NCBI GenBank assembly: GCA_009379815.1
Contig: WHSY01000001.1
Location: 1,323-65,322 of the forward strand
Origin: Pseudonocardiaceae bacterium
GTDB lineage: Bacteria; Actinomycetota; Actinomycetes; Mycobacteriales; Pseudonocardiaceae
Reading direction: 5' to 3'
DNA length: 64,000 bases
Made by a program: the position numbers and the translations under genes. This document shows, piece by piece, positions 1 to 7,456 of the stretch. Under the pieces are notes generated by a model, which did not search any database, had not been told where the DNA came from, and saw nothing but the letters and a program-made list of their open reading frames with translations. Each line of letters starts with the position of its first letter. The first letter of the stretch is position 1.

Positions 1-164
1 GATCATGCCTCTGTTGAGCCACGCTGCGGCCGGGTGACGGCCGGCGGCACGCTATGTGAGAGCCAGCCCCGGTGGGGCGGCAAGAAGCGTCCGAGCCAGC
101 CGACCGTCACCCTCGGCACGCTATGGGCTGCAGACCCAGCGGCCTACGGACCATCCAACAAGTC

Positions 165-371
165 AGGAGCGTCAACGCTGTGATCGAGTCGTTCTGGTCG
201 CGGATGCAGATCGAGCTGCTCAACCGCCAGCGATGGCGCACACGGATTGAACTCGCGAACGCGATGTTCGAATACCTCGAGATCTGGCACAACCGCCGCC
301 GACGACACAGCGCCCTCGGCTGGCTGTCACCGCCAGAGTTCGAGCACCAAACCAAGACCGTCGTGGCCTAA
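165..371 (+). pseudogene. IS3-family transposase OrfB, C-terminal fragment
   Basis: The frame encodes the end of an IS3/IS150-type OrfB integrase: NAVIESFWSRMQ, then ELLNRQRW, and a closing HNRRRRHSALGWLSPPEFE. This is the conserved region around the last catalytic Glu (VIESFW) through the C-terminus. Everything upstream of the NAVIESFW block, including the two catalytic Asp residues, is missing, so it is an inactive scar. The reading frame closes with TAA at 369-371. Confidence 0.85.
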
Positions 372-440
372 GGATCCCAGCAACCCGACTCCACCGAACC
401 CGGGGCGTCCCAGAGTCTCCACGGGACCCAGTGCGGTTCA

Positions 441-563
441 ACCTTCGCGATCCGCACTTTGCTCGGTTGGTATCGCGTGGGCGAGGACGTCGGGGCCAAG
501 ATCCCGTCGCTGTCGACCTACCTGGGACACCGCGAACCGAGCTCCACCTACTGGTATCTGTCG
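441..563 (+). pseudogene. Tyrosine recombinase (invaded integrase), C-terminal part up to the insertion point
   Basis: In the frame starting at 441 the sequence reads FAIRTLLGWYRVG, then AKIPSLSTYLGH and STYWYLS. This is the C-terminal catalytic block of the integrase subgroup found in multi-recombinase elements: LGH is the third catalytic position and STYWY carries the nucleophilic Tyr. Homology starts abruptly at about 441, just where the HxxR motif should be, so the 5' part is lost. It also stops abruptly at codon 561-563. The expected continuation (APELLALAAAR) is found in + orientation at 4634-4672, on the far side of the inserted cassette. Non-functional. Confidence 0.75.
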
Positions 564-566
564 GAA
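558..566 (+). repeat. Left inverted repeat of the recombinase cassette
   Basis: CTGTCGGAA, the reverse complement of 4602-4610. It begins inside the WYLS codons of the interrupted integrase and overlaps the TATCTG direct repeat (555-560). It is the candidate recombinase-binding arm at the left end. Confidence 0.45.
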
Positions 567-812
567 GGCTCGGGAATTGCATCAGGCGGGCGAGAAACCG
601 CAGGTCACCTGCTCAGCGGGGCCTCGGAGTGGCCCTGCTCGTCGGCCGCCTGAGGCCGTCCTGACCTGCCGATTTGATCAGCCACGCCCGTTTGGTGCAT
701 GATCCGACCACTTTCCGAAGGGGTTGGGGGCGGGTTGCGGCGGGTTGATCTGGCAGGTGCGGCACACCTCGAGCTCGTCGACGGCGTGCGGCAGTTGCGC
801 CCGGAGGACGCC

Positions 813-1859
813 ATGGTTGAGGCGATGCCGCGGGGCTGGCGCGCGCAGCAGCACGCTCGCGGGCTGCGGGAGGGCACGGTCGCGCCGCGGGAGCGGCTGG
901 TGCGCCAGTTTCTGGACTTCACCAACGAGTACCCGTGGCGGTGGACGGCGTCGCATGTGGACGAGTGGTCGTTGTCGATGACCAGCGAACGGCGCTTGGC
1001 ACCGTCCACGGTCCGCGGCTATCAGACAGACCTGCGGCTGTTCACCGAGTTCTTGGCCGACAACGCGCGCTATGGCTGGGTGTCGGCCTGTGAGCGGGAG
1101 TTCGGTCCCGGGGTGCACCCGGTGGCGATCGTGCACGAGTGGAACTCCATCGCCCACCTCCAGGCCTATGAGGGGAACCCGGAGGCCCGGCCGTTCAGCC
1201 GGGCGGAGCTGCAGCGGTTCCTCGACTACGCCGACGACCAGGTCGAGCGTGCGGTGCGGGCGAAGCGCAAGGGCGCGCTGGCGGCCTATCGGGACGCCAC
1301 CGTGTTCAAGGTGATGTACGGCTGGGGCCTTCGCAGGACCGAGACGGCGAAGCTCGACGTCTCCGACTGGGGACGAAACCCGGAGGCCCCGGAGTTCGGC
1401 CGGTACGGGTCGCTGCGCGTCCGATACGGCAAGGCCAAGCGCGGCCAGCCGCCGCGGCGCCGCAACGTATTGTCGATGTTCGGCTGGGCGGTGGACGCGG
1501 TGGACGACTATGTGGAGAACATCCGCCCGAGGTTCGGCTGTCCGGATCACCCGGCGTTATGGGTGAGCGAACGCGGTGGGCGGGTCCGGCCACCGGAGAT
1601 CAACGCGAGGTTCGAGTCCTACCGGGACGCGTTGAAACTTCCGAAATCCCTTGTGCCCCATAGCCTTCGGCACTCGTTCGTGACGCACAACACCGAGGAC
1701 GGGGTTGACCGGAGATTCATCCAGGTCCAGGTCGGGCACGAGTGCGACAGCTCGACGGCCATCTACACCCACGTCAGCGACGACTTCATGAACACCATGC
1801 TCCGCAAGGCGCTCGCGCCCGCGCTCGACCCTACCGCCTCCACAGACAAGGACCGTTGA
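813..1859 (+). CDS. Tyrosine-type site-specific recombinase (cassette gene 1)
   Basis: Predicted integrase of 348 aa. N-terminal SAM-like DNA-binding region (about residues 25-110: RLVRQFLDFTNEY, then STVRGYQTDLRLFTEFL) and C-terminal catalytic domain. Catalytic signatures seen: Arg in GWGLRRTE (about residue 173), the HxxR box in PHSLRHSF (about 283), GHE (about 305) and the Tyr in AIYTHVS (about 317). It therefore looks catalytically complete, unlike its partner at 2194-4623. The ATG at 813 is preferred because GGAGG precedes it by about 7 nt; an in-frame ATG at 699 would add 38 residues with no recombinase character. Its stop overlaps the next gene's ATG (TGATG), so the two are translationally coupled. 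Probably the enzyme that moves the cassette. Confidence 0.88.
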   Translation: MVEAMPRGWRAQQHARGLREGTVAPRERLVRQFLDFTNEYPWRWTASHVDEWSLSMTSERRLAPSTVRGYQTDLRLFTEFLADNARYGWVSACEREFGPGVHPVAIVHEWNSIAHLQAYEGNPEARPFSRAELQRFLDYADDQVERAVRAKRKGALAAYRDATVFKVMYGWGLRRTETAKLDVSDWGRNPEAPEFGRYGSLRVRYGKAKRGQPPRRRNVLSMFGWAVDAVDDYVENIRPRFGCPDHPALWVSERGGRVRPPEINARFESYRDALKLPKSLVPHSLRHSFVTHNTEDGVDRRFIQVQVGHECDSSTAIYTHVSDDFMNTMLRKALAPALDPTASTDKDR

Positions 1860-2197
1860 TGGCGCCGAGACTCGACTACCGCTGGCACCTGCGCAAAGTC
1901 ATGGCTGACCGCGGCCTGTTTCAGACCACGGACCTGATCGACCCGCTGGCCAAGCGCGGTGTCAGCCTGTCCTCCAGCCAGGTCTACCGGCTGGTCACTG
2001 AGCGGCCCGAGCGGCTGAGCCTGAAGGTCCTCATGGCGTTGCTGGACATCCTCGACTGCTCGATGGACGAGCTCATCGAGCCGGTCGCGGTGGCCGGCGG
2101 CGCGGCTGCCCGGAGAAGGAAGGCGGTCGGCGCCGAGGCCGGCGTCGGCGAGCTGCGCCCCAAGCGGGCTCGCATCGACGGCGTCGGACGGCCGTGA
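1859..2197 (+). CDS. Small XRE/Cro-type helix-turn-helix protein (cassette gene 2)
   Basis: A 112-aa protein. Residues about 1-70 match the Cro/C1-type HTH found in small phage-like regulators (LRKVMADRGLF, then GVSLSSSQVYRLVTE for the HTH, then LSLKVLMALLDILDCSMDELIEP). The tail (75-112) is basic and Ala/Gly/Arg-rich, probably disordered. It starts on the ATG that overlaps the integrase stop and itself overlaps the next gene by 4 bp (GTGA), so all three are co-translated. Likely role: repressor of the cassette or a recombination directionality factor. The choice between these is inference. Confidence 0.75.
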   Translation: MAPRLDYRWHLRKVMADRGLFQTTDLIDPLAKRGVSLSSSQVYRLVTERPERLSLKVLMALLDILDCSMDELIEPVAVAGGAAARRRKAVGAEAGVGELRPKRARIDGVGRP

Positions 2198-4623
2198 CTG
2201 CGCGCCACGAACGGGCCGTGTCCGACCCGATCGGGCTGATCACAGACCTGGTGGCGGCGGTCGAGCACCAGCTCGAGTCCGAGCGAATCCATGCGGTGGC
2301 CACCGCGGTCGCGGGAGGTCGCGCGAAGTCCCGGCGCCTCGCGTCGGCCCTGGCCGACCGGCCCGGGGTGCTGGCCGACGGCAGATCCCCGGCCTCCCGG
2401 GCCGTCGGCGAGCTGCTCCTCGCGCTGCGCGAGGCCGGCGCCACGGCGGTCTCGCCGCCCTGTTGCGCGCAGTGCGGTAAGCGGCTGCGGTCCCTCCAGC
2501 GCCGCGGCCGGGACTGGTATTGCGCGGTCTGCGGCCCGCGGTCTGAGCCTTGCGCTGCCTGCGGGAACACCCGGCCCGTCGCGTCCCGGGACCGGGCCGG
2601 ACGGCCACGGTGCCAGCAGTGCCCGGACCTCGACGGCCGAGACCCGATCACGGTGATCCACAAGCTGGTCGCCGGACTGGACCCCGACGCGGACCGGGTG
2701 ACGGTCGCCGCGGCAGTCCGCCAGTCGGCGCCTCGACCCTCCTACCAGCAGAAGCTGGCTTGGGTGTTGGAGGACCGACCCTCACTGCTGACCGGTGAGG
2801 GCCACCTCGCGCCGCTGCGCGCCATCCCGCGCCTCATCGACCTGCTGCACGCCGCCGGGGTCGCCGGGGTCGTCCGGCCGTCCTGCCCCGGCTGCCACCG
2901 GGTCGTGCGCATCGACAAGCCCCTCGACGGGATGCGGGTCTGCCGGACCTGCATCGCCCACTCCCGCCTCCAGGAGTGCGCGCGCTGCGGGGCCCGGCGC
3001 GAGCCAGTCACCCGCGACGACCACGGCAAGCCGCTCTGCGCGAACTGCTTCGTCACCGACCCGGCGAACCTGGAGACCTGTGTCGGCTGCGGCCGCCGCC
3101 GCTCGGTCGGCCACCGCACCCCAGACGGCCCGCTCTGCCCCAGCTGCCCCGGGCTTGCGCTCCTGACCTGCTCCGTCTGCGGCGAGACCACGCCCTGCGG
3201 CGTCTCCCGCGCCACCGGCAAGCCCTGGTGCCCGTCCTGCCATCGCCGGTCGGCTGCCTGCTCGACCTGCGGCCGCCACTCGGCGATCACCTCCGGGACC
3301 CTGTCTCATCCGCTCTGCGCCGACTGCACCGCCCCCGCGCCCTGGCTCGACTGCCCCACCTGCAGCGACCCCGACCAGCCCCACCCGGGCCAGTGCGCCC
3401 GCTGCCTGATCAACCGGCGCCTCGACGAGTTGATGGGCCCCTCCACGCACTCGTTGCCACCCGGGCTGCAGGCCCTCCGCCGCGACATCGCCACCACCGA
3501 GCACCCCATCACCGCCATGCGCTGGCTCACCAAACCGCCGATCGCCTCGGTGCTGTCCGACCTCGCGGCGGGCCGCGTTCCCCTCACGCACGAGGCGCTC
3601 GACGAACTGCCCCACAGTCAACCCCTCGCGCATCTGCGCCAAACGCTCGTCGCCGTCGGTGCGCTGCCCGAACGCGACGAGCTCATGGTCCGCCTCGAGG
3701 CCTTCCTCGCCGACCTGCTGGCCTCCCAGCCCGACACCGAGCGACGGAACCTCCTGCGCCGCTACCTGATCTGGCACCTGATCAGGCGTCTGCGCAGCCG
3801 CAACAACGGCCGGCCGACCACCCGCCAGCAGTCCCTCATGGTTCGCCGACTCGCCCGCGGCGCCGTCGCGTTCCTGGACTGGCTCCACGCGCACGACCTC
3901 ACCCTGGCCACCTGCCAACAAGCCGACATCGATCACTGGGCCACCGACGAGTCGGGCACCTACCGCGAGGAGGCGGGCCGACTCATCCGCTGGGCCCGCG
4001 CCACCAAGCTCACCACCGCCCACGTCGCCGCCACCAGCTGGAACGGCCCAGCCCAGCTCTTGGACCACCAACACCGCTGGGACACCGCGCGCCGACTGCT
4101 GCACGACGACACCCTGAAACCTGAGAACCGCCTCGCCGGCCTGCTCGTCCTCCTCTACGCCCAAGGCGCGACCGCGATCAGCCGGATGACCGTCGAGCAG
4201 ATCCAGGCCAGCACAGACGAAGTCCGCCTCCGCCTCGGACGCGCCCCCATCCACCTGCCCGAGCCCGTCGCCGCCCTGGTCCGCACCGTCGTCGCCAACC
4301 GCAAGGGACACGCGACCATCGGCGCACGAGCACCCTCGCCCTGGCTATTCCCCGGAGGCCAGCCCGCACGACCGATCAGCAGCGCGCGACTGACCCAGCG
4401 GCTCCACAACCTCGGGATCCGCCCCAGCCAGGCGCGCAGCACCGCGCTGTTCCAGCTCGCCACCGAGATCCCCGCCGCGATCCTCGCCCGCACCCTCGGC
4501 ATCCACACCGACGTCGCCGTCACCTGGCAACGCCACGCCGCCGGCGACTGGGCCGCCTACGCCGCCGAGGTCAGCCGCCGAGACTCCCCACCAGCCAGGC
4601 ATTCCGACAGTTTGAATATCTGA
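2194..4623 (+). CDS. Multi-zinc-ribbon protein with degenerate tyrosine-recombinase domain (cassette gene 3)
   Basis: An 809-aa protein of unusual architecture. Residues about 90-402 contain roughly eight successive CxxC...CxxC zinc-ribbon-like modules (for example CARCGARRE...CANC, CVGCGRRRS...CPSC, CSTCGRHSA...CADC). Residues about 515-610 resemble a recombinase core-binding domain (RRLARGAVAFLDWLHAHDL, IDHWATDES). Residues about 640-800 follow the catalytic-domain pattern but with the active site lost: the TGLRxSE Arg region reads QGATAISRM, the HxLRH box reads PSQARST, and the region of the nucleophilic Tyr reads TWQRHAAGDW. I infer an accessory DNA-binding or architectural subunit for the active integrase at 813-1859 rather than an enzyme. 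Start GTG at 2194 overlaps gene 2; the stop lies in the right boundary of the element. Confidence 0.72.
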   Translation: MTARHERAVSDPIGLITDLVAAVEHQLESERIHAVATAVAGGRAKSRRLASALADRPGVLADGRSPASRAVGELLLALREAGATAVSPPCCAQCGKRLRSLQRRGRDWYCAVCGPRSEPCAACGNTRPVASRDRAGRPRCQQCPDLDGRDPITVIHKLVAGLDPDADRVTVAAAVRQSAPRPSYQQKLAWVLEDRPSLLTGEGHLAPLRAIPRLIDLLHAAGVAGVVRPSCPGCHRVVRIDKPLDGMRVCRTCIAHSRLQECARCGARREPVTRDDHGKPLCANCFVTDPANLETCVGCGRRRSVGHRTPDGPLCPSCPGLALLTCSVCGETTPCGVSRATGKPWCPSCHRRSAACSTCGRHSAITSGTLSHPLCADCTAPAPWLDCPTCSDPDQPHPGQCARCLINRRLDELMGPSTHSLPPGLQALRRDIATTEHPITAMRWLTKPPIASVLSDLAAGRVPLTHEALDELPHSQPLAHLRQTLVAVGALPERDELMVRLEAFLADLLASQPDTERRNLLRRYLIWHLIRRLRSRNNGRPTTRQQSLMVRRLARGAVAFLDWLHAHDLTLATCQQADIDHWATDESGTYREEAGRLIRWARATKLTTAHVAATSWNGPAQLLDHQHRWDTARRLLHDDTLKPENRLAGLLVLLYAQGATAISRMTVEQIQASTDEVRLRLGRAPIHLPEPVAALVRTVVANRKGHATIGARAPSPWLFPGGQPARPISSARLTQRLHNLGIRPSQARSTALFQLATEIPAAILARTLGIHTDVAVTWQRHAAGDWAAYAAEVSRRDSPPARHSDSLNI
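4602..4622 (+). repeat. Right inverted repeat and direct-repeat edge of the cassette
   Basis: TTCCGACAG (4602-4610) is the inverted copy of 558-566. It is followed by TTTGAA and then TATCTG (4617-4622), the direct copy of 555-560. The arrangement of arm, short spacer and a weaker CTGACG half-site resembles a tyrosine-recombinase core site. It coincides with the last codons of the 809-aa gene. Confidence 0.45.
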
Positions 4624-4690
4624 CGTCGCCATTTCTGCTCCGGAACTGCTCGCGCTGGCCGCCGCTCGTCAGGAACTGCGTGGTCGGCGG
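4623..4690 (+). pseudogene. Tail of the interrupted integrase, right of the cassette
   Basis: Reading from 4634 the frame encodes SAPELLALAAARQELRGRR. This is the typical C-terminal tail following TYWYLS/T in the integrase subgroup whose upstream part is at 441-563. It runs directly up to the ATG of the next integrase (4698), the tight spacing expected between consecutive recombinase genes of a multi-recombinase element. The reading frame across the joint is not clean, so excision would not simply restore the gene. Confidence 0.6.
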
Positions 4691-4697
4691 CCCGGTC

Positions 4698-5687
4698 ATG
4701 ACCCTGATCGCGCCAACGCTGCAGGCCTTCTTCACCGACCGGCTCGCCACGCAGCGCCAGGCCAGCCCGCGCACCATCGCGGCCTACCGCGACACCCTGC
4801 GGCTACTTCTCGGGTTCGTACACCGCGAGACCGGCAGGACGCCCTCCGGGCTGGACTGGAACGACCTGGACGCGACGATGATCTCCGCGTTCCTCAACCA
4901 CTTGGAGAGCGGGCGGCGCAACTCCATCAGGACTCGCAACGTGCGCCTGACCGCGATCCGCTCGCTGTTCTCCTACGCCGCGTTGCGGCACCCCGAGCAT
5001 GCCCTGCTCATCCAGTGCGTCCTGGACATCCCCCCGAAGCGGTTCGACAAGCGGGTCGTGACGTTCCTGACCGCACCCGAGGTCGACGCCCTGCTCGCCG
5101 CTCCGGACCAGGCCCGCTGGGAAGGCCGACGGGACCGGGCCCTCATGCTGTTGGCCATCCAGACCGGCCTGCGGGTCTCCGAACTCACCGGCCTGAACTG
5201 CGGCGATGTCACCCTGGGCACCGGCGCTAACGTCCGCTGCGAGGGCAAAGGACGCAAGCAACGCGCCGTGCCCCTCACCGGCCCGGCCGAGGCGCTCCTG
5301 CACGTCTGGCTCAGCGAGCGAGCCGGATGCTCGAGCGACCCGCTGTTCCCGACCCGCACCGGACGGCGGCTCAGCCGCGACGCGATCGCACTACGAGTCA
5401 GCACCCACGCCGCGACCGCCGCGCAACGATGCCCATCACTGCTGGGCAAACGAATCCATCCGCACGTCCTTCGCCACAGCTGCGCGATGGCGTTACTCCA
5501 GGCCGGCGTCGACACCTCCGTGATCGCCCTCTGGCTCGGCCACGCCAGCGTCCGATCCACCGACGCCTACGTCCACGCCGACATCAGCATCAAGGAGAAG
5601 GCGCTTGCCCTCACCACACCCGCGACAGCGCGGCCCGGTCGCTACCGCCCGCCGGACAAGGTCCTCGCGTTCCTCGAAAGCCTGTAA
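4698..5687 (+). CDS. Tyrosine-type recombinase, XerC/XerD-like (second integrase of the invaded element)
   Basis: A 329-aa integrase. N-terminal SAM-like domain at about residues 5-100 (LQAFFTDRLATQRQASPRT, then AYRDTLRLLLGFV); catalytic domain at about 120-310. All key positions are visible: Arg in QTGLRVSEL (about 158), Lys in GKGRKQRAV, HVLRHSC (about 256-262), LGHAS and Tyr in AYVHAD (about 291). Probably active. The start ATG at 4698 is chosen over the GTG at 4680 because family members begin with the MTLIAPTLQAFF block. It directly follows the tail of another integrase, so the two were adjacent genes of one element before the cassette entered. It is followed by inverted repeats that probably mark the element's right end. 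Confidence 0.88.
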   Translation: MTLIAPTLQAFFTDRLATQRQASPRTIAAYRDTLRLLLGFVHRETGRTPSGLDWNDLDATMISAFLNHLESGRRNSIRTRNVRLTAIRSLFSYAALRHPEHALLIQCVLDIPPKRFDKRVVTFLTAPEVDALLAAPDQARWEGRRDRALMLLAIQTGLRVSELTGLNCGDVTLGTGANVRCEGKGRKQRAVPLTGPAEALLHVWLSERAGCSSDPLFPTRTGRRLSRDAIALRVSTHAATAAQRCPSLLGKRIHPHVLRHSCAMALLQAGVDTSVIALWLGHASVRSTDAYVHADISIKEKALALTTPATARPGRYRPPDKVLAFLESL

Positions 5688-5796
5688 CTATGCCGAACCG
5701 CAGACCGCGGAACCGCTGCGCACCAAGCGCCCACAGCCCCCGCCTCGGCATAGTCGCGGGGTCGGCATAGGTCGAGCTATGCGGACATCCGCATAG
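5688..5796 (+). repeat. Inverted-repeat cluster at the right end of the recombinase element
   Basis: Immediately after the integrase stop there is CTATGCCGA (5688-5696) with inverted copies TCGGCATAG at 5745-5753 and 5762-5770. Next comes a perfect palindrome, CTATGCGGA-CA-TCCGCATAG (5777-5796). The next base starts the istB fragment (ATCGACGAA, encoding IDE). The cluster looks like a set of recombinase-binding sites or a terminal attachment region; function is inferred from position. Confidence 0.5.
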
Positions 5797-5963
5797 ATCG
5801 ACGAACTCGGCTACCTACCCCTACCCGCCGAAGCCGCCTCCGCACTGTTCCAGGTCATCGCCCAGCGATACACCAAAACCAGCATCGTGCTGACCACCAA
5901 CCGCGGCGTCGGCTCCTGGGGCCGAAATCCTCGGCGACACCACCGTCGCCGCCGCCATGCTCG
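5797..5963 (+). pseudogene. istB: IS21 helper ATPase IstB, C-terminal fragment with frameshift
   Basis: The frame opens at the Walker B motif: IDELGYLPLPAEAASALFQ, then RYTKTSIVLTTNRGVGSWG. It then jumps frame because of one extra C at about 5917-5922, and continues as EILGDTTVAAAMLD. The N-terminal half with Walker A is missing. It is cut on the left by the palindrome at 5777-5796 and on the right by an IS110 fragment. Non-functional. Confidence 0.8.
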
Positions 5964-7076
5964 ACACTGGGCGCCCCGCTGTTGGCCCGACTGGCCGCCG
6001 ACGACGTCGCGGTGATCGACGTGCCGGCCAAGCTCGCCGCCCGGGTCCGGCTGCTCTCGGCCGGCCACGGCCGCAAGAACGACGACGCCGACGCTGTCTC
6101 GGTCGCCATCGCCGCGCACACCGCACCGCACCTACGGTCGGCAGAGATCGACCAGGCGCTGGGTGCGCTGCGGGTGCTCGTCGAGCACCGAGACGACCTG
6201 GTCAAGACCCGCACTCAGCTCGTGAACCGCCTGCACGGGCTGCTCACCGAGCTCGTCCCCGCCGGCGCGGGACACCGCCGGCTGACCGTCGAGATCGCGG
6301 CCGACCTGCTCCGCCGAACGCGGCCGCGAGAGCCTGCGCGCCGCGCGGTGCGCCGCGTCGCGGTCGAACTCGTCGCCGAGCTGCGTCGACTCGAACGCCG
6401 CATCAGCTCCGCGGACGCCGCTGTTGCCACCGCCGTCGAGGCCACCGGCAGCACGCTGACCGAGCTCTACGGCATCGGCCTGGTGCTCGCCGGGAAGATT
6501 CTCGCCCGAGTGGGCCCGACCAGCCGGTTCCGCTCGGCGTCAGCGTTCGCCTCATTCACCGGTACCGCGCCGATCGAGGTCTCCTCCGGCGAGGTCGTCC
6601 GCCACCGGCTCTCCCGTGCCGGCGACCGCGGGCTCAACCACGCCCTGCACATGATGGCCCTGACTCAGATTCAGGGCCGCACCTCAGGTCGGGCCTACTA
6701 CCAGCGAAAACGCGCTGAGGGGAAGAGTCACAAAGAGGCCATGCGCTGTCTGAAGCGGCGGCTCTCCGACGTCGTCTACCGCCGACTCCGCGCCGACAAC
6801 CTGCATGCCGAGGCGGACCCGGGGAGGACACGCGAGGGCGGCTGCGTAGTCCAGCGCGACCGGCTCTCACCTCGAACACCGGCTCTTCGGACAAGTCACT
6901 TCCCGGGCCCGCACCGAAACACTACAACCCCTCCACAAGATCACCTTGACACAGAGAGGGGCCGTCCGTCTGACAGTCCCGGCGCCCGCCACCACCGCGT
7001 GCGCGAAGTCGCGCGGCTCGGCGAGGGTGGAGGGGTTGGACGGGAAGCGCGGCGAGCGCGGCGTCGAGCACCGTGA
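5964..7076 (+). pseudogene. IS110-family transposase, N-terminally truncated
   Basis: From TLGAPLLARLAADD onward the sequence matches an IS110-type transposase: the end of the DEDD RuvC-like domain (DDADAVSVAIA), a helical linker, then the C-terminal Tnp_20-like domain (LYGIGLVLAGKIL, FASFTGTAPIE, LSRAGDRGLNHALH, RAYYQRKRAEGKSH). The first 70 or so residues with the leading catalytic Asp are absent; the join to istB is at 5963/5964. The tail from about 6800 (CVVQRDRLSPRTPALRTSHFP) resembles the proline-rich ends of some IS110 proteins, and the frame stays open to 7076. Inactive. Confidence 0.82.
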
Positions 7077-7456
7077 GGTGGTCGGAGGCGGTGACAACCC
7101 AATCCGGTGTTGCTTGGGCGCAGCAACCAGGGTCCTGATGCAGGGCGCGCTCGACGGCGACCTGCGCCCCGGGGGGAGGGGCTTTTGTGACTCGTGAGTG
7201 TTACCGCCGAGCAGCCGACAGGCGTGTGGCGGTCACTTCCTCGATGAGGCGGCGACCCAGCTATGCAGGCATCACGGGTGGGTCAGCGTGCACCCTTGTG
7301 CCTGGCTAGTAGGCCGTGTAACCTCGCGCTAGAGGCGACATACTGTTTAGTCGGACGTCGGAGGGTTGAGCTAGCGACAAAGATGTTCAGAATTGACGTC
7401 GAGACGTGCCTCGGGCGAGTCCTGGACGTACACCCACGAACCTCAGGAGGTCCTCA
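7077..7456. other. Non-coding gap before the luciferase-like gene
   Basis: I see no credible gene here. A strong ribosome binding site AGGAGG (7445-7450) decides the start of the next gene at 7457. No clear promoter hexamers or terminator hairpin were recognised. Confidence 0.5.

Larger units (their letters stand above)
555..4622 (+). mobile_element. Compact three-gene tyrosine-recombinase cassette inserted in an integrase gene
   Basis: About 4.06 kb lying between two parts of one integrase C-terminus (441-563 and 4623-4690). The sequence TATCTG occurs at both edges (555-560 and 4617-4622), consistent with a short target duplication or shared core. The 9-bp inverted repeat CTGTCGGAA / TTCCGACAG lies at 558-566 and 4602-4610. 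It carries an integrase, a small XRE-type protein and a zinc-ribbon/degenerate-recombinase protein, all overlapping by 1-4 bp. The stop codon of the last gene overlaps the right edge. Boundaries are inferred from where the host integrase homology is interrupted; I cannot test mobility or look for other copies. Confidence 0.6.

Noticed and set aside
45-125. Direct repeat CGGCACGCTATG (45-56 and 114-125) as an element end
   Set aside because: Two copies 69 bp apart near the window edge, with no matching partner at the right end of the recombinase region; cannot be interpreted without the sequence to the left.
2782-4311. 509-aa leftward open frame opposite the zinc-ribbon gene
   Set aside because: Low-complexity Gly/Ala/Val text with no motif; mirror of the GC-rich codons of the real gene at 2194-4623.
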